Positions 45,891-57,351 of a stretch of 64,000 nucleotides of DNA are shown here, one piece after another. Source of the DNA: Lytechinus variegatus (lineage: Eukaryota; Echinodermata; Echinoidea; Temnopleuroida; Toxopneustidae); contig NC_054740.1 in assembly GCF_018143015.1 (NCBI RefSeq), positions 13,626,640 through 13,690,639 on the forward strand, in the 5' to 3' direction. A program made the position numbers and the translations under genes. Position 1 is the first letter of the stretch, and every line of letters begins with the position of its first letter. Under the pieces are notes generated by a model, which saw nothing but the letters and a program-made list of their open reading frames with translations, was not told where the DNA came from and did no database searches.

Positions 45891-48697
45891 TAGGGTTAGA
45901 GTTAGGATTGTAATAAGGCTTTTCGTTCAGAATAACGTAAAGATAAGGATTAGGGTTTACTTAGTTTTGGAGGATAGGTTTCATGTTGTCTTCATGTGCA
46001 TATTTTCCATCGGAACAATTGTCGCCGGATCAAATGTCATGGAACCCTTTTTGACAATTTTCCAACAATTATAGTTCATTATAAGAATATAGGAGGAGGA
46101 ATTCAAATTTTAATTATCCATATTCCATGAAAAATTGAAGATCTTTTCTTTCTTTTTTAGTGGTATATACGTCATTGGCGGAATGGATCTCTGCGTGTAT
46201 TGGATTGATATCAATCCACACCTATCAAAATATTATTGAAGTTGAAATTCGTTGCATTTCTAAAAAAAGAAAATTATTTTAAACCAAACAAACACCATCT
46301 TGATGGTCCTGTAGAAACGACTTTCAATTAAGAAAATATTTTTTTTCTCTCTTTTCTATTTTCGAATCTTAACCCATAAATTTTGCGAACAAACTATTTT
46401 GGTCATGTTTTTGTACCACTGTTGTAAAAACTGGTTGTCTACGGGAGAAATCCCAGATTCGAGTTTAATCTTAGAAGACATCACTTTCGATTCTTGCGAG
46501 TTAACAATTCCCTTGTGATTTTATTTGGCACTTGTTCCCATTTTGTGCAAATGAAAATACCCCTTACTTACTTCAATCTAAGAAATAAAAGACAATTCGT
46601 ATTTTTAAATTCTATTTGGGTTTTTTTTAAGAACGGAACCTTAGCAGGGTGTAGGAGAATTACAGTTTCCATGTATGCAGCAAATGAAAAAACATAAAGT
46701 CTAAAAATAGTTTGAAATCAAATTTTAAAAAGATGCTTTATCGGGAGAAAGCTTAAAAGATATTCGGTTACTTCTTTTTGTAGAATCTACAACCTTGGAC
46801 GTTAGAGGGCATCCCTGCTATAACTCTAAAAGTAATTAATTGATTTGATATAAGTATTGCCGCAGTTGTTTTTTTTGTATTATGCACTTAAAAAAATCAT
46901 AACATTTGACATAAACATATTTTCGTGTTAATGTTTTGAAGAAATGGTACAGTTGTATTGATTTGAGATAATTTTGATATGAATTTATATGCTCGTATTT
47001 GTTTGTTTTCTATATACGATACTTTGTTTGTGAATATCTTGTTTTGTGATATTTGAAATTATAAAATCATATCAAGAGGAAGAAATAAAATATCATTTAA
47101 AACAAAAAAAATCATCATGAATAAGGTACGATCTGCAGTTTTGATTCACCTTTTTTCGACAAAGGCTGCTTTGTTATGAAGGGTTTTTGACAATAGATAT
47201 TCTGCGTTATAGAAAACGTCTGCGAAGGGATTGCTAACATACCCTCTAAATATGCCTGGAAATTATAAAAAAACTTACAGCACATTTCAAATCACTGGTA
47301 TATTAACTCAGTCAGAAAATTTCTCTTACGCTATTTTTCCTTTATAGCCATTTTGATAACAATCATATTATGATTATGATGCGATATCTTGTTAGATATT
47401 TCAATTTTGAAAAAGACATGTTCATGCCAATATTTCTTGACATTGTTAATATTATTCTATAGGAAGTAAAAAAAAAAGAAAGATTTTGTTGTGTAGGTAA
47501 AAGTGAAACGAGGAAGGATGGTTACTAAAAAAATTGATGAGAACTTAGTGTGTAAATCATCAGACTAATTCCTTATGAACCATCAAGCAAGCCTGTCCGG
47601 AACTCACTCATCCTCTCAACAGCTAACATCCGTCCTTCCTCCCAACCTGGCCGGCTGCCGGGGTTGCCCGAGCTACTTTTCTCGCTAACACTGTCATGAC
47701 TGTTGAGACCTCCACGTTCCTCGCGTGCCTCCACCAAACGAGGTGACGTCATAATGGGCTGTCTCAGTCAGATAGACTGAGTGAGATCAAGTGATTGGCG
47801 CCACTTTAAAAAAGTAAAAAACTGACAAGTTAAAACTGGCGCTTTATTATCATTATTATTAATATAATAATAATGATAATAACAAGAATTTTAGACCCCA
47901 GGCAATCGCAAATTGCCTCTAAGCGGTTAAGAGAAAGGAAATATGAAGTATAACGGAAATAGAAATAGAAATACTTTGCACAACAAAATGTATCAAAATT
48001 AATATTACGATTTACACCTCGTTCTCACCAGATCATGAATAAAGAAATACCATCAAATGGGCCAATAAACATAATGATATGATCAATTTAAGACTTAAAA
48101 AGATGAGTTTTAAGCATAACTTTAAATGTATTAACACAGTTAGCATTGCGAAATTGTAGGGGAGATTGTTCCAAAGAAATGAAGCTGCATAAGAGAAAGA
48201 ATGCTGACCGTATTGTTTGTAAGAAGTATCATCATCATTAGTTTTGGAAGTAGTAGTAGTAGTAGTAGTAGTATTTATCATCATTATTGTTACCATCATC
48301 ATCATTACCATTGATCTTCTACTCACCTTGGTGTTTATACGGGACAGTACTGTATAAAACGTTGATACAATAGGTTCTGACATTTCTTGTAACTTTCGGG
48401 GAAACCGGTGTGCATCAATGTATTCTTAGCGTGTCCAGTGATGTTTGGTGTCATATCACTTTACACATTACAAGGTGAAATATATCTTGAAATTCGTCAA
48501 GTATGAAGCGAGAGAGACACGAGTATTCCCCGGGAGAGTAGCGGGTGAGTTCATTGTCGTGTTACCGGTATGGCCTGAGGATTGAATTAAATAGATATGT
48601 ACCATGTCTGAATTAAATATATTGTCAATGTCGCTATATACCGCACTGCTGTTGGGGTAATGCCAGCCAGTGATAATCTAGTCTTCTACTTATAAAC
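45891..48697. other. AT-rich intron sequence, small palindromes
   Basis: Contains family F copy 3 (own entry), an A/T palindrome at about 47846-47885 (TTATTATCATTATTATTA and its inverse), (GTA)n at about 48247-48275, and a dispersed-repeat-like segment at about 48090-48200 similar in layout to 40610-40735. Confidence 0.4.
47136..47225 (-). mobile_element. Foldback repeat family F, copy 3 (fragment)
   Basis: GTTTTGATTCACC then TTTCGACAAAGGCTGC and GAAGGGTTTTTGACAA. It covers one half of the element only and is closest to copy 1 at 27965. Confidence 0.55.
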
Positions 48698-48957
48698 CAG
48701 TGGCGTACCTGGGATTTTCCACGGGGGGGGGGGCTAAAAAAAGGTCTTCAATCAAAACGCTCTTTAATCGTACCCGAAAAAAATTGACAAGCTAACAAAA
48801 AAAGTGTCTTCAATAAAATAGCTCTTCAAGCTTGTCAGGGGGGGGGGCAAAATAGGTATTCAAGCTCGTCAGGGGGCAGGGATATGTCTTTTGTATGGGT
48901 TGCGACCCGTCAGGGGGGCAGACTGCCCCCTCTGCCCCCCCCGTAGGTACGCTAGTG
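48698..48957. mobile_element. 260-bp hAT-like MITE, CAGTGGCGTACC ends
   Basis: Starts CAGTGGCGTACCTGGG and ends GGTACGCTAGTG. The 8-bp flanks TTATAAAC and ATATAAAC match at 7 of 8 positions. Inside are G runs and a repeated AAGCTTGTCAGGGGGGG / AAGCTCGTCAGGGGGC motif. Shares end sequence with 29921-31068. Confidence 0.7.
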
Positions 48958-49545
48958 ATATAAACACTATAACAAACAATACTCAAAGAATACAAAAAGT
49001 AATATGAGTCCTACTCTTGAAAGTATATATATGTATAGATATATACACATACACACACACACACACATTTATGAATAAATATAGTTAGACACGTAATGAC
49101 TTTTTGGAGAAAAAAAAAATTATCGACAATCGATTACTGTTTCATTCGTTTAGTTATTTCTTCGGTTTTACTAAAACAAGCATGTCCGAAATCACCACCT
49201 ACATCTGTACGTGTAGAAGCATGAAAGAGCGTTGAAAATAACACGTAAGAACAATTTTATGTCGTTTATAACATTTCACTTAAATGTGATCAGATGTTGA
49301 GAAAAATAAAAAAGATAAAAACTTTCAGATTGTGTTAGGTTCTCTACCACGTTGGAAGAAACTAGTGAATTAAAGACGAGTTTTTAGAGCTAACAAACAA
49401 ACAGACAGGTCATACAATCACATATTCAATCAGCAATCAATTAGCGAACGGCCAAAACGCCGGTTGACCTAGACAGTACCCGGATGCTGATTGATAAGCC
49501 TATAGGGTTGCCCACCCTGGCAGCCGTCTTAAAATCCCAACTAAG
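48958..49545. other. Intron sequence with short (CA)n
   Basis: A CACACACACACA tract at about 49047-49066 after TATATATGTATAGATATATA. Nothing else. Confidence 0.4.
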
Positions 49546-49549
49546 ATCT

Positions 49550-49675
49550 GGGGCCCGTTCATAAAACTTGTTATAATAACAAATTTGCGATAACAGTTAA
49601 AAGCTACTGAAATCCTTCAATCTCATTGGCTGATTGTGAATTAGTTGTTAGAACAAGTCTTTATGAAACGGGACC
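49550..49675. mobile_element. 126-bp GGGCCCGTTCATAAA-type MITE
   Basis: Ends GGGGCCCGTTCATAAAACTTG and, inverted, AGGGTCCCGTTTCATAAAGAC, split where long. The core CAATCTCATTGGCTGATTG carries the ATTGG motif common to 2862-3020, 18043-18186 and 26288-26404. Confidence 0.75.
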
Positions 49676-49709
49676 CTGAAGCCTCAACCAGTCAATAGGG
49701 ATTTTTTGC

Positions 49710-49990
49710 ACTACGACCCAGAACGCTTCAAGAACATAGAAAATTTATTGTCAAATGCATGCCCTTCATGACAAAAAGCAACCAAGAAGTCTTTGTCGAA
49801 TAAAAAAACAGCAGTTTTGTCCTGGACTCTGGACAAACGCCATATTTCCAATTTTTCGTCAGCTCCGAACGTAGGACGAAACGGCTCTTCCGGTTCACCA
49901 ATTTTCGACAAAGACTTCGCAGCCGTTTTTTGTCATTTGACGGCCATTTTCATTAAATTGACTGTGTTCTTGCGGTGAGGAAATTCCCTA
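49710..49990 (+). mobile_element. Foldback repeat family F, copy 4
   Basis: AAGTCTTTGTCGAATAAA, CAGCAGTTTTGTCCTGGAC, GGACAAACGCCATATTTCC, GGTTCACCAATTTTCGACAA and AAGACTTCG in order. The inner ~125 bp form an imperfect palindrome. Confidence 0.75.
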
Positions 49991-52584
49991 GTCTGAAGAA
50001 GCCAATGTTGATTCGAATGGAGAAAAACAAGTTGGTTCTATTACATGGGATGTCTTCGGGCCCCATTCGGCAAGGGGAGAGGTTGGAGTCCAATTGCACC
50101 CCATACTTCAACCTTAATTTGCAAGAAGTAAAGCCATACGCAAAGAAAGCATAATGATAAGTTTTGGTTAATACATGTATAAAGGTTTATGCCGTATATT
50201 TCACGTGTATTTTTTTAAATTTCAATGTTAGGAGTAGAACAACTTTCTTAACACTGTTCGCTGCTGCAACATTGAATACAAGCACATATATTTTTAAGTA
50301 TCTTGGACCACACGTTAAAACGAATGCGCCATTCCCTTATATTTCAGCTTAAAATTTGTTTTTCATAACATTTAATGAAGATTTATGTTCTTGTAGGACA
50401 TTACTTTCCCAAAATTCTGCAACTGGCGTAGAAGGGCGTAGTAAAGAAAGCAGTAACCATTTGTCACATTTTTTTTTCTAAACTAAGTATTATTTCAATG
50501 CATGATGGGAGACAATAGATACCCCGCTACCCCCCCCCCCTCCGTTATACCAAGCGGTGTGTGTGACCTACTGGTCAACCCTACACTCATACTTTCCAGA
50601 TGGATTTTCACTCGTCACTGACGTCACAGATCACATGACAATAACAAAAAACATTAACACCACCACGCACAAGCTACTTCCAGAACCATCACTATCATCT
50701 ATAGCTCCTTTGCACAAGTTTGGGGTTTCGAAAGGCGATTGCCCCCGAAATAAATAAATAAATATATTAATGATAAATAGATAAATAAATAAACCAATAA
50801 ATAAATAACTAAATAAATAAATGAATAAATAAGTACAAAACAAAAAATATATTTTAGATTAATTCAGCTATGATTTCTGACCGGTTCGACATTTTGTAAG
50901 ACTATAGTATTATTACACTATTATCAACAGAAAATCATTGTGATTTTTTTTGGGTGGCTTTCATCGATCGCACGCATTTTCAAAAATAGTAATGCACCGT
51001 ATCCAAAACTAAGTGAATCATACTTCTTTTAAATTACACACATGTATATAAACGCTTAGTGTTTTACTAAGTAGGTTTGTGAAGCTTTCAGAGTTTAATC
51101 TTTCACCTTTTTATTGTCTATTTCCCGTATTTTGAACTAACCCTTCAGGGAGTATCTTGCCAATGACCATTTGAATGCAAGGATTTTAGTTGTTTATCAC
51201 AGTTGTCAGTGACAATCATTGACAAATCACTTCGTGAAATCCTCCCCTCTTCCCCAATTATAGCCTCGCATACAACATCTCGCCATAACGTGATATTGTG
51301 GTGCTGTCTTGTCTTTCTGGTGAACTTTTTAACCCGGGCTTTTTAAGAGCTGAAAATCATTCCGGCGAGCCATGGTTGCAGGAGTAGACAGTTAAGGATG
51401 ATGATACCAAGAGTGCCTGGTTGGTGATACCTTATGTTTACTGGGGTCATCCGTCAGTCGACATTCCCTGGGTATGGCCGGCTGTCACCGCGTCAACAAG
51501 AAAGAAAGAAAGAAATGACGGAAAAGCAAACTGGTCAGATACCAGTGCACGCTTCCATCAGGGCATGCGGGTTATCGCTTAGCAAACGCCTGGTGAGCGC
51601 TCACGTCAGAATTGTTTGTGCCATCTCCTTGTCATGAAGAGGAAAGAGAGAGAGAGAAATGATGGATAATGGTGTTATAAACCAGCAAACCCATTCATGA
51701 CCAAGTTGTCCTGGGATGAATCACGATGGTTATTCGCAGAAAGTATGTTAGTTTGTTAATAGCTAACCCCATTCCATCCACCCCTTCCCTTGCTAAAATA
51801 AACCAACCAATTCATTGTCGAATTACGTGATATTAAAGTCGTACACCAGGCTATAAAAATATTCAGATTTGAAGATCTGACAAACAAAACACTTAAAATT
51901 TCATAAAAAGAATGGATTTCCCTTTTTGAGTGATAGAATATATATATTTGTATAAAACATCCCCCCCAAAAAAGCGGATAAAAAGGTATTCTTAAAATGG
52001 AACGACCCCCTCCCCCCACCATAAGTTCCGGTACACCAATGTCACGAATGATATCATAATACATCTCTTATTAGCGTGTACATTTTCTTGAAATTAAAAG
52101 TTTGGATTTGGTCTGATTATTTATTTTTAATAAAAGGATGGCCTTGATTTCCCCATTCTCTTCCTATATACATTACATCTTCTTCTGTCGTATTTCCGGC
52201 TCTGCATCTTGACAAGGGGGCTTAGGGGCTGTTTCTTGAAGCTGCTCTTCAAAACTACTCACAATCCTCCGATCGACTGGAATATGGAAAGCCAAAAATA
52301 GGTCACGTGGCAAGCCAATATGCAAACAATTGCATTTGCTGAAGTTGAAATATCCAGGAGACGATTAACAATCTGTACAGTTATTTTTCTGAGCATTTCT
52401 TTCCTTCGTCGAAAATATTATTTGAAATTCACCCATATTTTGTTATTAAGCCATTCATTATTTTGGGTCCATAGTTTGGCGCTTCACACTTCAATCGTTC
52501 GTAAACTCATGCGCACATATACAGATAGTTTTGTGAAACATGCCCCTTTAGCTATAGTCAGTATTAGGAAGTTTTCACTTCCAC
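49991..52584. other. Intron sequence, AT-rich tracts
   Basis: (AAAT)n / (AATAAATA) at about 50748-50835 and a C run at 50530-50539. Near 52000-52040, CCCCCTCCCCCCACC then GGTACACCAATG resembles an eroded transposon end. No gene is supported. Confidence 0.4.
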
Positions 52585-52945
52585 GACAAACGACGGATCT
52601 CCGAACATTTATTGTAAAATGCCTTTTATAACAAAGCACAACCAAGGAGTCTGTCTAGAAATTTGTGGATCAAAACAGCAGTTTCGTCCTGGACTCTGGA
52701 CAAACTACATAGTTGCAATTTTCTCTTCTGTTTTCGAAATTTAGAACGAAACTGCTGTCCCGGATCACCAATTTTCGACAAAGACCTAAGCCAAATGTCG
52801 TTGTCATTTGAAACTGCTGTTCCGGTTCGCCAATATCAACACAGACCTCCAAGTTGTTCTTTATCATTTAATGGACATTTTCAATTCATTTACTTTGTTC
52901 CTGAATCCGCCCCCGTCATTGTGGTTGCGAAAACTCCCTATTGCT
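52585..52945 (+). mobile_element. Foldback repeat family F, copy 5
   Basis: AGCAGTTTCGTCCTGGACTC, GGACAAACTACATAGTTGC, CCCGGATCACCAATTTTCG, ACAAAGACC, then an additional partial repeat (GAAACTGCTGTTCCGGTTC). Lies only about 80 bp before the exon 2 acceptor of gene 1. Confidence 0.75.
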
Positions 52946-53028
52946 TCTTTTCTTTGATTACAGTCTCACACACACAAACAAAAATTTAATATCCATTAAA
53001 AACTGCGTTTCTTCTTTGTTTCTTCCAG

Positions 53029-53773
53029 ATACCATGGTATTTTTAACCCTCTAATGCCTCGGATGAAGAAAGCGACATTGGTGGTGATCGTCATTGCTAC
53101 CTGGCTTGCATCGCTTCTCGTCGCCACACCCACCGCCCTCTACACCAGAGTCTACAACGGAACGTGCAACGGTAGGGAATTCCGCTTCTGCGCCGAATAC
53201 TGGCACGACGTCCGAGCCTCGAAGATCTACGTCGTTCTACTCTCACTAGTGGAGTTCTTAGTGCCCATGCTGATCATGGGCTGCATCTATCTGAGCATCG
53301 CCACCAAGCTTTGGCTTCACCGCCATCCTCCCGGCCACATGACGGCCCGCCACCGAGAGATCACCTTGGTCCGCAAGCAGAAGACGATCCCGATGCTTGT
53401 GGCAGTTGTGGTAGCCTTCTGCTTTTGCTGGGCTCCCTACTACGCCTACAACATTGTCGTCGTATTCCTGTACGAGGTGATAGAGAGACAGCCCTACTAC
53501 CTTACCCTCATGTACGCCGTTGAAGGTCTGGCCATGCTCAATGCCGTCGTCAGTACCATCATTTACTTTGGCCTGAGCCCTGTATTCCGCAAGGAGCTTG
53601 TGAACTTGTTTGGAAAAGCCTTTGTCTGTTGCAAGTTGCCATCCATCGGCGTCTCCCAGACTCGGACGTCACACAGATCCAATGGCAGTCAGTCCTCCAA
53701 TGTCCCGAGACTCAATGGCTACATCAATGGGACAAGGAAACCTACCGTTGAGACCGTAGACACACGGATATGA
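53029..53773 (+). CDS. Prokineticin-receptor-like GPCR gene 1, coding exon 2 (DRY to C-terminus)
   Basis: Completes codon 181 and encodes residues 182-428. It starts with the Y of DRY and intracellular loop 2 (GIFNPLMPRMKK). TM4 has W206 (4.50) and P215. Extracellular loop 2 carries C227 and C235. TM5 has P260 (5.50) and Y268 (5.58). Loop 3 has the basic HREIT and VRKQKTIPML segments. TM6 has the CWAPYY motif (C314-Y319, P317 = 6.50). TM7 reads NAVVSTIIYF, so the usual NPxxY is S-T-I-I-Y (S356-Y360); PROKRs also have Thr instead of Pro here. C381-C382 may be palmitoylated after helix 8. The last residues, DTRI, fit a class I PDZ ligand (T at -2, I at 0). The acceptor has a long pyrimidine tract. 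The coding DNA is clearly more GC-rich than its surroundings. The 428-residue total is slightly longer than vertebrate PROKRs, mostly in the N-terminus and tail. Confidence 0.9.
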
Positions 53774-55487
53774 CTGCGTCAGAGGCCAATCGTTATTCGC
53801 AAAATGGATCATGTGTGAAGTTGTGAAGACGTCAGATGATCCTAAAGGGGAGCCTCTAACGAAAGAGTTTAGAGGGCACTCAGTATTGCTAAACTCTTGT
53901 TGATATCACTGTGATTTTTGTCATGCACTTGTAAATGAAGAATTCAAAGACAACATTATCAATCTTTAGCGTCAAGTACCTAACTTAACACACGTCGAAC
54001 GAACTGTGAATTCTCAGAATTTAATTGTAACAGCCAACTTCTGGAATTCTATTTTGTGTACTTTCATTGAAACAGTGTTTTCTTGTCATAGCAAGTGCAA
54101 AATCGGAAATGATTGTTTTATTATCATCATCATGTTGATGAAAACTGAACTTTAATATAAGTAATAACGATTTATGCCAATCTGAAAAGAGCTTTTTTTT
54201 ACATTAATGTCTTGATTTTATGAAAGCTAATAATTCAGTATGTTATGCAAACGCTTGTCCTTTTGAAAGGACTTAGATTTATGTCTTCAAAATATTTTTA
54301 TTTGATTTATTTGACAAGAGAAAGGTTGGAAAGAGATCTTTTGTGTATAGTATTCAACGTACGGGTTGACAGAACTGTGTGAATGAAAGTCTACTTTATT
54401 TTCTTAGCTTCAAACAAATCTTTAGATTTAATGGAATCTTTGCGTGCCTTCAGTGGAGTTTGTCTTATTTCAAGCAAGAAAAAACTGATTGTAAATATGA
54501 GAACATGGGTCTATTTTTCGTCTTTTGTAAATATATATTTAACTCTTTATTCGAATATCGATAAATGATACAAACACGTGTTGCATTGTATTTTTGCATC
54601 GTGGGCTATGAGAATTGTATAATGCGCATATACTTCAACGATTGATCAGTGTTAAGAAATGTTGTAAAGTTATGTATTATTGTCTTTTAAGTGGTGATAT
54701 GGGTCTATATCTCGGCCCTCTGTGCACCATTTCGGCCAATCTCAGTCAGAGTTGCCTCTCTTATATCGACCTTTAGATCTGATAAGGGAAATATGGCTTC
54801 ATGTGAAATGATTATTCAATGGTTGGAAACCGGTCGTTCGTTATCACTGGTATGTGATGATATATATTTTTTCTTAACAAAACGGATCAACTTCATTCAT
54901 ATTTACTTGTACTATAGAGGCCATATTAACAGGTGTTTTTTTTTTAGCTCCTTTGAGCAGATTTCTTCCCTCAAATTTCGCAATCAATTTACCATACAAC
55001 CTCAATGTAAAATTGAATATAAAATGTCTACTTGTTTTGATCATTCTAAATGTTAAACAGGAATGGGTTGAACTTTAACAATCATCATGCAAATATTGAA
55101 TGTCTTGTTACTTCAACCATAATGCATATCACCTTATCACCTTGGTCGTACATGTGGGCTATTTACTTACTGCTGTTTATATTCATGATATTTGCAATTG
55201 GTATTCAAGAAATTAGGGTAATGTTATATGTATTTTTTTAATTTAAGTTACAAGCAAAAACATTTACGTCATTTTCGTTAAATTTTGAGCAATATTTCGT
55301 TTCAGGCATACGAATTTAATTTTTCATACATGTAGGTATACCATGTGGGAAAATCAACGCAACGGTAGACATTGTCTTGTGTGGACTTGTATGTAAATGG
55401 AAATGTTGAAACAGTTTACACTGGCTTCAATGAAAGCACAAAGAAAAATAACCCACTGGCAGTTCATTTATTTTTAATGAGTTTCCG
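53774..55487 (+). other. 3' flank / likely 3' UTR of receptor gene 1
   Basis: AT-rich with no AATAAA in this stretch. Several ATTTA and TTTGTA-type motifs occur, but no more than the base composition would give. The end of the transcript cannot be fixed. Confidence 0.35.
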
Positions 55488-55840
55488 TTGCCAGAAAAGG
55501 GTTGCCTGAATCTGGATAGCATCCTTCATTACAGTAAGGAGCTTTCGCTCCGCGATGTATGGACGATTCAAGACAGAGAACTTTTATTGCCAAATGTGCG
55601 TCATGACAAAGACCAACCAAGAAGTCTTTGTCGAAAATTGATGAACCAAAGCAACAATTTAGTCCTTCAATCTGGGAAAACGATATGTCTGCAATTTTTC
55701 GTCCGCTCTTAAACTTGGGACGAAACTGCTGTCTCGGTTCACTAAGCTATGAAAAATACCTTAGAGCTGTCATTATCACTTGGTGGGCATTTTCAATAGA
55801 TTTACTCTGTTCCTGTATCGTCCGTACCTAACGTAGTAAA
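55488..55840 (+). mobile_element. Foldback repeat family F, copy 6
   Basis: GAAGTCTTTGTCGAAAATTG, CAACAATTTAGTCC, AAAACGATATGTCTGCAATT, GGACGAAACTGCTGTCTCGG. The only family F copy outside the gene 1 intron. Confidence 0.7.
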
Positions 55841-56131
55841 AGCTTCCTCGTGATATGGGAACCAAACGAACATGCACGCCTCACTCATTGCTGGCAACAG
55901 CCACGCCCTGTTCACCATGTTCAGACCTAGTTTCGTATGGATAATGTCAAGAAAAACATTCAAACGAAGTGTGTTGGCGCTCGCCCGTGCGGATGCGCAA
56001 TATGCGATTAGGTTTGCTATCTAATTTGATTTATTTATCTGAGCAACAGTCGTGAAGTTCCTCGTCATGTTTCTGAAATTCCTTTTGAATCTCAAATAAT
56101 TTTTGCCATTGTAAAAAAAAATTATTAATTA

Positions 56132-56354
56132 AATAGAGTACCGAAGCGATGACGTCAGTTGCCATGGTGTCATGGCGGCTGAATGAAAGCGTGTGTTTTT
56201 CATAGGAGAAAATGGCTGCTATCGCTTGCAACCTATTTTTTTCAGACGAGCCAAAGTCATGTAAATGTGTACAGACGATCGACAGCTGTGACTGTTTAGA
56301 GAACCAGCCCGCCATGACACCATGGAAACTGATGTTACACTTTGATACTCTATT
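56132..56354. mobile_element. 223-bp TIR element with ~48-bp ends
   Basis: AATAGAGTACCGAAGCG and GACGTCAGTTGCCATGGTG, TCATGGCGGCT at the left. The right end is the inverse (AGCCCGCCATGACACCATGG ... GATACTCTATT). The interior has ATGGCTGCTATCGCTTGC. The 140-codon frame across it on the - strand is not a gene. Confidence 0.7.
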
Positions 56355-57351
56355 GTAAGCATTAGGGACGAAACATCTATGACGTGTTATTTGGAGAAGA
56401 ATATCGTAATGTGCATGCGCAGAACAGCCAATCCTTGTCTTACGCATGCGCAAGAAAGTAGTTTTGGCAGATAAACTCGTCTTGATAAGGTGCGTCAGAA
56501 ATCCGAAACTACCTATGACAGTATTTTTAATTTTAAAAAGTTCAAGACAAATTATCGGTCGGCAAAACGAATGTAAAATTGTGTTTGTTTTATGGATGGT
56601 GAATTATTTCACTGTATTGAAAATCCAGCGAACGTATTCAGGCAAGCGTATTCATGTTATCTTTTGTTATCGATGGCACTTAAAGCGAGAGGATTGCTGA
56701 TGCAATTGCATTTCAAACGAGAAGTTTTTTCTTCATCATTTCCTTTATGATTTAGTCCAATTGAACTTCATGATAAATGATTAGATAGAAGGTAACTTTA
56801 CCAGTGGCGCTTTTTCAGGAGTAAGATAATCATATTTGGTATGTTACTTACTTTCTTTTAGCATTGTACAGCACACATCTTTTAAAAAGAACATGAACGA
56901 AAGTGCTATGTATTCTGACTGTACAATAAGTTAAGACTATTCTTTTTCTCCTTACACGCAAATCATTTTAATCACGGCTATTTTCCCTCTTTGTAATCTT
57001 TATGATTTTTTTTACGATCTCTTTTTTTTTAATGCAAACACACATTTCGAAAGTAATGCTTTTTACGCTTATGGTCATACTGACATACTCATTTATATCA
57101 TATATTTACTTTTATGTTCCGTAAAATATTGATAAACTCCTGACGAGATTGTGATTGGAATCTTCTTGCTTTAGTCTCTCGGTGCTAAAGATTCAACACC
57201 GGACCAACCAAACAATTTCATTATTGCGCAATCAAAGCTGGACCAAGTAACAATGACGTTGAAAGATCTTCAATATCGTCTAAGAAATTTTGTTGCATCA
57301 ACATGTAATTATTTTGAATATGGTTATTATATTTATTTTGATTTGAATATG

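Larger units (their letters stand above)
17309..53028 (+). other. Giant phase-2 intron of receptor gene 1 (35,720 bp)
   Basis: The donor GTAAGT at 17309 and the acceptor TTTCTTCCAG ending at 53028 delimit the intron. The split codon is AG|A (Arg of DRY), followed by TAC (Tyr), so the frame is kept. Nothing between them encodes a TM4-TM7 exon or another convincing gene. The interval is AT-rich and filled with microsatellites, SINEs and inverted-repeat elements. Vertebrate PROKR1 and PROKR2 also carry their coding intron at the end of TM3 (established knowledge). The joining of the two exons is inferred from order, strand, phase and family fit. No transcript was seen. Confidence 0.8.

Noticed and set aside
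56031-56453. 140-codon frame on the - strand
   Set aside because: Crosses an inverted-repeat element and its composition resembles no protein family.
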